From the NCBI RefSeq assembly GCF_000002985.6, contig NC_003281.10, forward strand, positions 7,564,001 to 7,628,000: DNA of 64,000 bases, in the 5' to 3' direction. Origin of the DNA: Caenorhabditis elegans. Lineage: Eukaryota; Nematoda; Chromadorea; Rhabditida; Rhabditidae. Both the position numbers and the translations under genes were made by a program. Positions 11,141 through 26,600 of the stretch are shown piece by piece (position 1 is the stretch's first letter; each line of letters begins with the position of its first letter). A model generated the notes under the pieces. The model ran no database searches and had not been told where the DNA came from. It was given only the letters and a program-made list of their open reading frames with translations.

Positions 11141-11463
11141 ATCATATGCAAGTTGTGTTCTCTCGTTTTGTTTTGTTGAAATTGTTGATTTTATCTCTTT
11201 TAATAATCCATCTTTGTTTTGTTACCATTATTATGCCCATTATCATTGATAAATGACGTTCGGAAATAATTTTACAATTGAAAAACAGTTTTTATTCAAA
11301 TTCAAAGTGACAAAAAATAAGTTAAATATAAATAGAAATCATGACTTATTGCTTTTTTATAAGTAAAACTAGGTGAGATCTAAGGCGATTTTGTATTGGT
11401 TGTCGTGGATTTTGTTGTATTGCTTTTTTGTTATTTTTCAAATACAGCCTAAGCATCTTCGAT
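11141..11463. other. Convergent spacer between lpd-7 and the MFS gene
   Basis: Holds both 3' ends. T-rich and A-rich, with AATAA-like motifs near 11265-11330. No gene or repeat is evident. Confidence 0.5.
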
Positions 11464-14400
11464 CTAACGTGTCGTGGATACATATCTATCATAAGCATCC
11501 TGTGTTGGATCTTCTTGAGCAATTGCACCATAGTTTGCATTGACTACGGTAGTTGCATTGAAAGCATCTGTGATTTTTCCATCCCGAGCCATCGGGACTC
11601 CTTGTGGTGCTAAAATATAAATAATCATCACCCAGACGCGAAATTTTGCGATTTTTGAGCCAAAAATACGGGATCCGGTCTCGACACGACAAATATTTGT
11701 TAAATGTGCAAAGATGTGCGCCTTTAAAGAGTACTGTACTTTCAAACTTGTGTTGATGTGGGAATTTTATCGATTTTTTAATGATTAGTTAAGAAATGTG
11801 TGTTTTAATTGTTTCACTTTTTAACTAACTAATATAATATTGTTTGAGGAATTTGAAAAAATCGGCGCAGCAACGAAAGTTTGAAGTTACTGTACTTTTT
11901 AAAGGCATACATCCGTTCGCATTTAACAAAACACTTGTCGTGCCGAGACCGGTCACCGTATTTCTGGCGCAAAATTTCTCGCCTGGGCAACAGAAAAAGT
12001 TCAACTTACCCATAATATCCATATCTTCTTCTTCGAAATTCCCAGCTCCATACTTGATTCCTTCATACTTGAACAGCTTATTCAGACCAAAACTTCCAGC
12101 ACATGTCGCAAGACAAATCAATCCATAAATCACAAAAGTTGTTCGTGTTCCAATGATCGAGATCACGGATCCACCAATTATTGATCCGAGACCTTTTCCA
12201 ATTCCGTGATACCCTACTTGAAGAGCATATTGAGCATGTTGTTTGGCGTGTGGTGGAGCAACAAGCGAAATATACGATGATGCGCAAGACCAGACAGTGG
12301 CGAGGCAAGCTCCTGAAAACATAATAATTTTTAAATACCTTCGCCTTTACTTGAAGTTTATTAGATCTTTTATCTTAAACGTTGAAATTATTCAAAAAAG
12401 TGCACCAGGGTCTTATATAGCACGTGGTGTCAGGCTGTCTCATTGCGGTTTGATCTACGAAAAATGCGGCAATATCGTTCCAGAAAATTGTGACGTCCGC
12501 ACGTTCTTAACCATGCGAAATCAAATGAGCTGTCTGCGTCTCTTCTCCCGCATTTAATGTAGATCAAACCGAAATGAGACAATCTGACTCCACGCGTGGA
12601 TCCGGATTCCACGTGCATAGCACGAGGACCAAAATTGGGATTTGATTTGAAATTTCATTTCTCATAGTCAGCAAACAATCAAAATGTTAAAGGTTTTTTG
12701 TTAATATGTCGGAAGTTTTGAGACAAATTCCAAGCTTAATTTTTTCATGTTTTTATTGGATTTTAATGTTTCAGGTCATCACTAAAATTTTAAAACGTGT
12801 CTAAAACTTGATAAATCTAAAAATTTTCTCACCCTGCAAGATCTGAAGTGGAAGGACCATCCATGGATTATCAAGAATTGAGAGTGCCATGAAACGGAAG
12901 AAATTGACAGCCAGACACAGGTACATGACGCGGACATGTCCATACTGGAAATTGTAAACGTCTTGTTTCTCTTCTATACATTATATGTTCTTGCGAAGTG
13001 TGGGTTATTTTTAAAACCCACATTATAACTTTGATTCTTTGTATGTACGAGAGAAACCTTCGAGTTACCGTACACTCGAGTTACTTTTATTCTTTACAAT
13101 TGTCATTTTTGCGAAAAGTCCCCGGAAAATAATTTTGGGCCGAAAAGCGAAAAAAAAACTTACCTTATTAATCAGTTTGAAAACATAGAAATATGTGATA
13201 ATCTCGGATGCGTGATTGACCACAGATAGAATTCCAAAAAGCACCGGTGATCCTCCAATGTCCTGAAGATGCCAGTAAAGGAAACTGAACACCAAACCAG
13301 CTCCACCGCCCATCACAACGACTGATACGAAGAATAGAAGAATATGCATACTTGCAAGAGCCTTCATTGCAAGCAGTAGACTATTTTCACTTCCACCACC
13401 ACCTTCCGACTGCAAAATTCGAATTTTTAAGGAAAAATCGAGATTTGTTCAAAGTAAGTACCTTGAACAAGATGTAAAATTGATAAATTATAGTACTACT
13501 TTTTTTTTTATTCAATCATCATACCTGCGTGATTCTCGCCCTTGCTTTCTCAGCAACAACATGTGAAACTTCAGCTTCTCTCGTATCCATAACCAATCCA
13601 TGAACCTCTCCGGGTGCGGGAACATCATCATCAAACTTGAATTTACTGGCCAATCCCATGGCAGCCAACATAAATATGACACACATTACGAAACATAACG
13701 TATAATTTTTCTCTGTTGTATTTTCAGCAGGACATGGATGATTTCGGAATGTATCCGAATAATCGAGTGCTATTCCCATAATGAACATAGCGAATCCCCA
13801 ACCAACTGATGCCATCAATCGAATCTTTCCGAATTCGGCTGGATTATCCCGTACCGAGTGTAGAGTTGCTGCGTCTGCTAGAGGTAAAGCAGGAGCTGAG
13901 AAGAATTCACAAAGGCAGATAAGAATGAGAAGAAGCATGAAAGCTTGTTCAACTGCTGGTTGACGGTAGACACGAGTTGAGTGAGGAGGTGAGACAAGGA
14001 TTCCATAGTTGTCTTCGTTGTAGTTGCAAACCTGAAACAGGGCCATAAATTTATATTTTATCAGTAAAACTTTCAACACAGTGACGAACAATTTATGTGT
14101 TTTGCTTTTAAAATTGAAATTTTAAAATTAGTTTTTAATAATGATAGTCTGATTTATTTTATGCACAACCTGAGCAATTTCATGAAATCTCACCCTATCC
14201 CTTGTGATATACTCCGGTGCAATTCCAGCAACTGTATCTTCTTCACTATCAAATGAGCTCAAATCGATAATTTTTTCCACGAGCGCTGAAATTAAAATAA
14301 TTTATTTTGAATCTTATCTCTGAATTAATCTTACGACTCTGAGTTTGCCTCCTCTGCCTGGCAGGTCTAGTTGATCCACCAACAAGTGTCTCTTTGAGCA

Positions 14401-15409
14401 TTCCAAGAGCTCCACCTCGAATGATTTTTCCAGCCGGGGCTAACATAGTTTGGCATGTTTTATTGCCTTCTGCAATTTTTCTTTGTTGTGATTATTTTCG
14501 CATTAAAAAACCAACCTGGCACGTAGACTATACAATACGGAGTTACTGGTTGAACTAGTCCAATTCCCAAAGTGAAGAGCACTAGGGATCCCAATGAGAA
14601 CAAAAGCAGAAGCTTTTGCTTTCTGAAATTATAAAAACTTTCATTGATTTCAACGATCCCCAAATTAGACGTATGTTGCAGAAAAAAACAAAAAGTGTCG
14701 TAAAATGACGAAAAGGAGAGTAGGAGGAAAATACCTATTAGGTTTCATGTGACGACACTTTTTGAGACCAAACACCTACCTGAAACGACTGGCAAATTGG
14801 CTCCAAAATGGTCCAGAAAGGAACTCCACGATGGGTCTTGAGCCGATGAGGAAGCCAGCCTGGAAAGTTACAGATCATTGAAGTTTTAAAATTTTTAGTT
14901 GAGGATTATTACTACAGTGTTGACAAAACATGTATGTGTTTTTGATTTTGTGGTAATATTTCAAAATGTTTGAAATAAGCATAAGTTAAAACCCAATCAG
15001 TTGTGAAGAAAACTTTTAACAGGCAAGATATTGAGAATTGCTTTTTCTACATTTTGGGTAGTGTTAATTTGTTATCAACTCCACTCTGAATATAGTTGGA
15101 GCGGCTGAAAAATCATCAAGAAACCAAACAAAATACTTTTGGCAGACTGTGTATAACAAAAACTTGAAAGCTAAAAAGGCGGTAGGCTGATCTAAAAGAC
15201 TGGAGGCAGTACCCACCGCAAAAGCATTGAAACAAGTCTCTTACCTGGGCCGCTGTCATTCCCAACTGCTTGAAATAAACTGCTAGAAGTGGGAACAAAC
15301 TTCCGAAACTGGCGAAAAATGATAAATAAAAAAGACGACATATGAATGCATCCCTCGGGAACACCTTCCCAAATATATTCACCGTCCTCTCACCAACATG
15401 GTTCTCCAT
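11464..15409 (-). CDS. Major facilitator superfamily transporter, MFSD6-like
   Basis: Ten minus-strand exons: 15245-15409, 14780-14859, 14516-14622, 14335-14439, 14194-14285, 13525-14031, 13164-13409, 12833-12944, 12010-12312 and 11464-11609. They sum to 621 codons (620 aa) with all phases consistent. The ATG follows a TTTTTCAG acceptor. The sequence LFPLLAVYFKQLGMTAAQAGFLIGSRPIVEF, split over exons 1-2, fits the MFS_1-like/MFSD6 signature in the first two helices, followed by the cytoplasmic loop 2-3 (FWSQFASRFRKQK). About 12 hydrophobic spans follow, with a large loop rich in glycosylation sites and acidic residues in the middle. The family is membrane-bound; substrates are unknown, and MFSD6 relatives have been linked to receptor-like roles. 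Two introns hold inverted-repeat elements (11638-11982 and 12421-12600). Confidence 0.92.
11638..11982. mobile_element. Inverted-repeat element in the last intron of the MFS gene
   Basis: The left arm (about 11638-11747) contains GGTCTCGACACGACAAAT, and the right arm (11878-11982) contains its counterpart as ACTTGTCGTGCCGAGACCGG. The arms are about 105 bases each with scattered mismatches, around a 130-base centre. CTTTAAA followed by a GTACTGTA-like stretch is inside both arms. GGTCTCG-type sequence recurs at about 20498. This is a dispersed non-coding palindromic repeat. Confidence 0.85.
12421..12600. mobile_element. Palindromic repeat in an MFS-gene intron
   Basis: The left arm CACGTGGTGTCAGGCTGTCTC, continuing into CGGTTTGATCTAC, pairs with the right arm GTAGATCAAACCGAAATGAG, continuing into CTGACTCCACGCGTG. 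The arms are about 50 bases with mismatches, the centre about 80 bases. Non-coding; resembles a dispersed C. elegans palindromic family. Confidence 0.85.
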
Positions 15410-17248
15410 ACCTGAAAAATGGCAAAAAATTTCGAAATCATTGATGTCTTCTGACGTCACTCTTATTCAGAAGACAACCGTTGAACGAAAGGAAAGAAAA
15501 AATGGCGAGGGGAAATGGAGAAATGCTCGCGGAGCAAACACACACATACAAGTCATGTAATTATAGACGTGTGCGGAGTAGCCGAAAAAGAGCACAGCTT
15601 CTAAGAATAAAGATTTCGAAATTTTAAAGTATATATTATTGTTTAGATATAATCTTTATACGTAAAAATCATAATTGTTGTTATTGGTGTTTGTGGCTTC
15701 AGGGAAAAATTCCACCTGACTGAAACTGGTGAAGTAAATTTGAAAAAAAATTTTGAAATTTTTTTTGAAGTATTTGAACACGAATGAATAACAAATCCGT
15801 GTTCTCCGGAACTAAAAAAAAGCTAAACGGCGTCTTGGAGAATAATTCATGAATAGAAAAGTTCAGAGTTCTGCAAGTTTTTATTTTCCAATTAGAGTAA
15901 ACAAAACCGATACTGGATGTTGAGAATTCCTAGGGGAAAATGACGTTTTCAAAGGAAGAAGATATGTGGAATATGGGGAAACTTGAGTAATTGGATTCAA
16001 CTTTAATAGAGGAATAAGCTTTTTCGAAAAATTGTTGAAGCTAAATTGATGGTATAGAGAGAAATAAAAGAGAATATTACCTGGAAAATAAGTTCACGAG
16101 TAGGTTATAGAGTATCGTAAAACTGGGAAAAAATGGCAGAGGATTGTTGAGAATTTCGTCCGAGAAACTTGTTGGACCAGTTGACAGGAGTATTTTGAAA
16201 CAAGTATTTAGAAGGTTTGCTGTTAATGTTTTCGGTGGGGACCTCATGCTATTTTGAAAACTTGAAACAATAGGGATCTATCAAAATTTTAATTTTTAAT
16301 ATTATACAAGTTAAAAATTTGGCAAATACTTTCACAGGAAAAATAATTGATTTCCAGTTCGTGGTTGAAAATTTAAAAATTTTCGCTAAAGCTCAAAGCA
16401 TAAAAATTCAATTCTAAAACAGAAATGAATCCGTTGAAATGTGATAGTTGCATTTTCTGTCAATATTTTCCCAGTCCTTTTAACAAGCTGGTTTCTCAGA
16501 TCTTTAGTTATTTACTATGAAGATGTCAAACGAAGAAACCTGGATTTGAAAGTAGAATTAAATCCGAATTACAGAGAAAAAAAATTCAAAAAAGTCGATA
16601 AAGGTACACACTTCTCCCCGTCAACCGCAAATCTATATAAAGCAAAAAAAGACGGAGTAGAGAAAAGAAAAGAGAAGTTGTTGGGAGTGTGTGCATGTGT
16701 ATGTGCTCTCTATCTCTCTCTTCAAGCCCCCGACAACGTCTCCTCCCGTTAAAAAGAGTGGAGACGTAGAAAAGAGCTTTTCTGTGCTCAAACCCTTCCT
16801 CGTCCCAAGCTCCCTACTGACATCTTCTCAGTTTTCCGATGGAGGAATAGAGAAACGAAGCAAAGAAGAAACAGGAGAAAAAATGAAAGAAAAAAAAAGA
16901 AAAAGAAGACGTCCTTTTTTGTGGATTTTTTCGTTCTTTTTTCCTTTTTTTCCGGAGAGGATAAAATTGGGGAGTAAGAGAAGAGGGCTAGATTGTCATA
17001 GATTACTCATTCAAGAAGTTTCAATATTTCTAGGAATTTGAGGGACTACTTAGTGAGCAAAATTTTCTATAGCCAGTTATTCCATTTTGTCCTTTTATGC
17101 GGCTTCTGTAGTAGGTAGGCGTTTTGCTAGGCGTACCTATCTACCGCCTACCCAGCCTCGGTATTTTGGCGTCTACTCCGAGCTTTGGAATTTATGAAAT
17201 TCGATTTACGGATTGCCTTTTTTCAGTTTCAATTAAATAGTTTAACGC
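15410..17248. other. Intergenic region upstream of the MFS gene
   Basis: About 1.8 kb with AT-rich and purine-rich low-complexity DNA (A/G-rich around 16850-16980) and GTAGGTAGGCG/CTACCGCCTACC motifs at about 17110-17160. These recall the GTAGGC-type repeats elsewhere in the window. Overlapping open frames at 16441-17041 are low-complexity and were not accepted. Confidence 0.45.
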
Positions 17249-17564
17249 TTAACTAAAAACGGAACCAAATTTTTGTGTAAGAACTAGACAAGCAGGCAGT
17301 AAAATTGGAACCAAATAAAATGGTAACCCATAGGTCAAAGCAATCATGATTAATCTGACATTTTGGTATAATAATCCAGACATCGTCATCATCACCAATT
17401 CATTCAATGCTCGTTGATGTTTAAATGCAAGAAGACCCAACACTTCACTTGTCACAATTCAAACAAAAACACGAGGAAATAGAGATGATGACTTGGGTGA
17501 CGGGTCCGAGACCAAAACATAAATTGTGATCAGGGTATTTGAGAATATGTTCCCGATGTGAACC
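17249..17564 (-). pseudogene. Possible remnant of a seven-transmembrane chemoreceptor gene
   Basis: On the minus strand, TTTTCAG at about 17565-17571 opens a frame reading HREHILKYPDHNLCFGLGPV, which soon ends in stops. A second frame (17249-17455, opening with GTG rather than ATG) reads through KHQRALNELVMMTMSG and then a strong hydrophobic span (LIMIALTYGLPFYLVPILLP). The pattern recalls transmembrane segments 5-6 of nematode serpentine receptors with a frameshift between the two pieces. The identification is weak, and chance hydrophobic reading is possible. Confidence 0.3.
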
Positions 17565-18111
17565 CTGAAAACAAAATAAAAAAGGTATATGATCCATCGT
17601 ATCCACTAGAAAAACGCGGCAAAGAAAAATAACTTTTGCTTAAATTGAAGAAAAGTTTAAAAAAGAGTTGAGCAATGCGGTGCAACAATAATGGAAGAAA
17701 AGTGCTCTACAAAATTTTCTGAAAACATTATTTTCTTACGATTTAAAATTATCTATTCGAACTCATGCTTTCCAAATTTGAAATACCGTATTTACTCTAT
17801 TAGTCTTATATGCAAGATGTTATGGGACATTGCAAACTTTTTCCAAGATTCTGTTTTTATTTGAAAGGCCTAGTAAAAGTAACTAGATATTTACATTTTT
17901 GTATAAATTTTAGTTTTTGATAAGCAAATTACAAGTCAATTAAAACCTTCAAATACAAACGTCATCTACATTCTCCCAACCTTCGTCTTTTTTCCTGTAA
18001 TCAATTATTCATATTTGCTGCTCCCATATGCTCACACTCCTATACGTTTATTTATAATGCATTACTTTTTTGCAACCAACAAATGACAAAAACCAGAGAA
18101 TTTGTTTATAT

Positions 18112-20688
<2,577 letters not shown>

Positions 20689-23600
20689 ATGTCTCGCCGG
20701 AGCACAACTGATCGTTCAGACTTCAACGATAATGCTTCGAATGCTTCTTCAAATGCTTCTCGAAGGCCAACAATAAATTTTCAAGAAATAATGGAAGATC
20801 TTCCGCACCACGAAAGAGAAACCGGCGAACGTCTTCGCCGTCATCTCCAATTCTTTTTTATGAATCCAATGGAGAAATGGAAAGTCAGACATCAACTGCC
20901 CTATAAGTTGGTTCTACAAGTGCTCAAAATAGTTTTCGTTACCATGCAATTAATTTTATTCGCGGAAATGCGCATGTCTCATGTTGATTTTCTCGAAGAC
21001 ACCACAACAGTTATGAGACATCGATTTTTAAAAGAATGGAATGACGACAGAGATGCATTACAATATCCACCAGCTGAAGGAAGATATTCGGTTTATGATG
21101 ATCAAGGATTATCCGAGCATTTGAGCTTTTTGATTAATTCTGTAAGTCGCTTTGGAGAACTATCTTGTAAAATGATCAATATTGTTTCAGTATTATTCAA
21201 TTCGCAATGATTCATTTGCTTCATTTTCCTATGACGTTGTAAGTCATCCATCTGGAAATCTTGGCGCTCAAATTAGTTTTGAATCTATTCCACCTATTGA
21301 AGTTCTTATCGATCGAATTTCCAACGTAACAGTGAACAATAACACTTATAATTTCGACATTCGTGAAGTGAAAGGTATATAAACATACTATTATGAAATA
21401 AAAATAGTTTATTTCTAGACACGAAACGTCTGAATCTAACAGAAACGGAAGTCTTCCAAATCGGACAATCCGATGATGCTGTTCGAGATATTCTCGCCAC
21501 TCGTGGAATCACATTTCTCCCAGAAGACGCGCTCAAGATATCGACGGTCCAATTCAAATTTCGACTACGAACAATTCATTATTCACCAACAGCCGGAGAT
21601 CAGAAACCAGAATGCTATAAGATATCAGTTTCTATCAAATTTGATAATTCAAGGCATACAGGACAGGTTCATGTCACTCTATCAACTGTGGTTTCTTATG
21701 TGAATGTTTGTAATGGAAGGATCATCAAAGGTGAACACTTCACTTTTTTCAAATTTTCAAAGTAAAGCTAGTAAAAATTATAGATTATGTAATCGAAAAT
21801 TACCCAATTAACATAGAATTCCAATAATTAATGGTGAAGAATCATCAAATGGGATGCTATTAAATATAACTTCAAATCTTTTATAAAAGTCTTTCTGAAA
21901 CTTCGTGTTAAAATCTACATAACTTTATTTGCCTAAAAAAGTTCTTCTTGAGAGTAACATTTAGATTTTAGGTATTCAAAAATTTCCCAATTAACTTGAA
22001 ATATTTAACTTCTAGGTGTACTTCTGTGTTTAAATAAAAATGAATTTTGTAATATTAAAATATCAAAATATAAAAATTCAATCAATCTCGAGTTAGGTCA
22101 AGTTTCAGGTGTTGGATGGTCATTTGACACACTTTTAATCGGCGGAACCGATATTTTCGTTCTCATTCTTTGCATTCTATCACTGATTCTCTGCTGCCGA
22201 GCCCTCATCAAAGCCCATCTACTTCAAATCAAAACAAGCGACTATTTTGAGAATGTACTCAAAAATAAGATCACCGTTACCGATCAACTCGATTTTCTGA
22301 ATTTGTGGTATGTGATGATTGTGGTCAACGATGCGCTTATTATCATTGGAACTGTTGCAAAAATATCCATCGAGTTTCAGGTAATTTTTATAAAAATTTA
22401 AGTTTAATTCAAATGAAAAATTCCCTCCAATACTCAAACATAAAATATATTAAATTTAGTTCAACAAAAATACTTTTACTACAAGAAATGTGAGTAAAAA
22501 TTTATATTTCCAATAACTTCCTTTCTGTATCTGTCCGTCCCATTGTTTCCATCAACTTTTCATCCCGGGATTTATCGAAACCAAATTGCCCCTCTGTATT
22601 GATTAGAAAATTATTTTCCATTAATTCTTGCATAAAACTAAGATTATTGCTTTCTTTTCAGGATTTCGACAATTCCCTCTTCACGCTAACTTCGATTTTC
22701 CTCGGAATGGGAGCTTTGCTGGTATATGTCGGAGTTCTTCGATATTTTGGATTTTTCAGTCAATATAATGTGAGTTGTTTCAAATTGCTTTATTTCATTA
22801 CAACAACATTTGATCGTGTTGGAATACCAACTCCGGATATGGAATTACTTGTTATTGTAGTCTTATGCGAGTGTACTGTAGTGTAATACATTATCCAAGG
22901 TGGGCAACATATGGAAATATCCAGTGCGAATGCACGTAGATCTTGACATGTTTCACGAATGAATGACGAAGTACCAGTGTAGATCATTATCAGAGCCTAT
23001 AAAAAATTTTTAAAAAAGTAAATACTCCAATAATTCATTATTTCCTTACCTGTAATAAAGCCTGCAGTACCAGTGAAAAACATACCACTAACGCTATAGA
23101 AAACATTGCAATTTCTACTCGTCGTGTTCTTTTTCGATGAAACTTAAAATTGATTATGCTTCTAATATAATATTATTCAAACTAACTTCGTTCTGAGTAC
23201 CACTAGCCGTTTTTACTGTTTGAATTGTCGTTTTGTACTTAACAATTGTTGTGAAATTCGCTGCAACACATATTACGGCGAGAAGAATCGACACAAAACA
23301 CAGCGCCGTACTGTTTCTAGGCTGTAATTTTATTGATTTTCATATTTTGTGTTTGGTGGAAACCATACCAAAAATCCTATCAACAGTTTCACTCTGTATA
23401 CCATTTGATAATTGGATCGATTTTCGTATAGTGGTAAGAAATAAGCGTCATAGGTGACTAAGTGCCATGTAGTAATTAATGGAAGAATGTAGACAAGTGC
23501 GATTGCACTGCGGACGTTCTTTTGCCAAAACTTTAATTTTTTAGGAGATTCATATTTTTCGGATGGGAAGGCTCACCGAATTACAGTAATACGGGAAAAG

Positions 23601-26600
23601 TACAGAAGTCATTCGATTGATGCATATTAATGTTATTGAATAAAAGTTCACATAGATCAAGTAATACGAGAGAAAGTAGATTATAGTCATAGGTATTCCT
23701 TCTGGGATGTATGAAGGAAGATTTTCAAAAAGACCAGAAATTGGAAGACGTGTAAATAGAAAGTCGATTATAAAAAGTGCAACATTCTGAAAAAGTTTAC
23801 ACTTTTTATCCGAAAGGTCTATGTACTTACAATATAGAAATCATTTGTGAAAATCACATTGAAATAGCTGCTAGTGACGCTTTCCTTCGTCAAAAACGTG
23901 CGGCATTTATGATATGCTATAAATGATGGAACAGTGTAGAGTAGATGAATTAGAAGTAGAGGTTGTCTGGAAATCTCGATTACATTTTAGGCGCGAAATG
24001 TTGAAATTTTTGCTGGTATATAATAAAAAAAAAGCGGATGAATGTCCAGAATTCGATTAAGCTCCTTATTTTCGTGAAATTTTTTGCTTAATTTACGTTT
24101 AAAATATGTTCAAATAAACTTACCTATAATCAAACGCATATGCCACATTTCTAATTTCACCATCAGATACTGAAACTACTGTTTCGTTTCCATGCGAGAA
24201 AATGGAACTCATTCGAAAAAATTGTTCGAAATGAAGAAGACAAAGAAAAAGGAAAAGAGCTCAATGGTCTTCAAATTTAATTGAAAAGACCACCGACCAA
24301 TAGAATGTTGCCCTGCAAACAACAAGTTTTAAACTTGTGAAAATTGGGGAAATTAAGGGGAGTAGATGGAAGGATCCATTTACATTAACAAGCTAAAGCA
24401 TACTACAAACATTACAAAATTAAGGATTGGCGTATGTATATATATATATTGAAAGCTTCGAACTGGAAAACTTCGACTTGATTAGACGACGTCTAACAAC
24501 GCGTGATTAAGATTTTGTTGTTCATAGAAACTGAGTTAATTAATCACGCATTGTCTAGAATGATGTCAAAGTGTATTTGATGTGAAAAGTGCAAATGTAA
24601 ATGAAAATTCTCCAGAGATTAAATATTTCTTTAATTTGATATTGTTTCACTGGTGCCCCCAAAAGTATCACGTTTGAGAGAAGGAAAAGTTTAAAAGAGA
24701 AGTCAAAAAGCCGTATCTAAAACCTTGGCACAACTAAAATAAAGAGGGTCTTATGTCAAAACATAAATCAATTTTCATACCTCTTTTGTTTCTTCCTGGT
24801 ATCTTGAAAATTGGAAACGAGAAAATGATGTCAACAATACCGAATTTTTAAATATTCTTAACTCTTTCTTTTAAGAGAAAATCTTTTTCTGAAAGTTTAC
24901 AAAAATGAATCCGAATTTTTATTCAAATTTTTGCTGTTGGTGAGAAAAACATGATTAAAATAATTTCAAAAAATGAGAATAATTGCCAAAAAAAAAATTT
25001 GATAGTTGCTCTTCGATTATCCGCAAGATATAAATTTGAAAATTCCAAAAAAATTAAAAATTATTTTTAAATGTTGTAGTGAGTAGTTCTAGCTAATTTC
25101 CGAAAAAAGGAAAATATAAAATAGAAAAAAAACCATTTTAATTTTATAAAAATTCGGGAAAATTCTTGAAATTTACGTTCTTTAATTTTTCAGATAAAAT
25201 TTAAAAAGCAAGATCCTATGTTAAATAATTGGCACAATCTAGAACAAGCCAGTTCTAGATTGAGCCAATTATTTAACAAAATCACTCTATAAGTAAAAAT
25301 AACCGCAATCAAAGAGAAAAGCTAAATATAATGGAATGATTAAAATACTAAAAAAACTTTTAAAAAAGCTTCTGCTGGTTTCAAACGATAAAAGTGAAGG
25401 AAAAATGTTTATTTTTGCCATTTTCCAGATCCTCATGCTCACGCTCAAACGATCGGCACCCAATATCATGCGCTTCATGACGTGTGCCATTGTACTTTAC
25501 GCTGGTTTCTTGATTGCCGGATGGGTTATTATTGGCCCGTACAGTATGAAGTTCCGTACACTGGCAGAATCATCGGAAGCTCTATTTTCGCTTCTCAACG
25601 GTGACGATATGTTCGCCACGTTTTACACTATTAATGATTCCAATACAGTTATCAAGGTAAAGATTTTTCTTTTTTTTTTCTAGATTATCTTAAATATTTC
25701 AGGTATTTGGGACAGTGTACATCTACCTATTCGTGTCACTCTTTATCTATGTAGTATTATCACTGTTCATTGCAATTATCATGGATGCATATGAAGTCGT
25801 CAAGGTAATAATGAACAGAGCAAATGAACATGAAAATGAGAACAAAAAGCTCGAAAAAACAACTGAAGAAAGAGCAATAGACCACGCCAATGGGATGCTG
25901 TTTGAGTGTTGATGAAAATTGGAAAAATGAAAACAACAAGAAAGCAATAGCTCTTCATTTTCCTTGCCCATCCATCTATTTTTAATTATTGCGGCGAAAA
26001 ATGAAAGATGATCAAGTGCTTACTCGCAGCTAAAAATGAAATTCTATGTCAGAAGACAAGGAGACTAGTCAAATGTCAGATTTCGGTGTAACCAATGATT
26101 TAGTTTTTGTCTTGCCGAGGTCTGAAAGAGAAAGCATAGACACCACCAGTCTCAAATTATTTTTTTTTTTTGAGAATTCATCATTCTGTAACTAGTGAAA
26201 CTCGAAATTGGCTCAAAGAAATGAGAACCCACCCTTTTTGACATACGTATTATAGGTTTGCAGAAAATTTGACTTTTGAAATTTAGGTGCAAGTGCGCAT
26301 CAATCACTTTTCAACTTCACATGCATTTATTTAAAAAAAAAACATAATTTCGACTTGAAAAACTGAAAAAAATAAAAAAAATAACGAAATTTTTTTCAAA
26401 TTTCTACTGAATTTACGGTCTGGTCAGGGCGGGGAATTTTTTACGCGCCTCCATAATATTAACCATGTTAATGAATTTTTAAATTTAAGAAATAACAAAA
26501 CGGTAAAAGTTAATAATTATATCTCATTCATTCCAGGATCGCTACTCAGACGGTCTTCGAGCCATCGAAAAACGTGGATGTCTTCGCGATTTCGTGGAAT

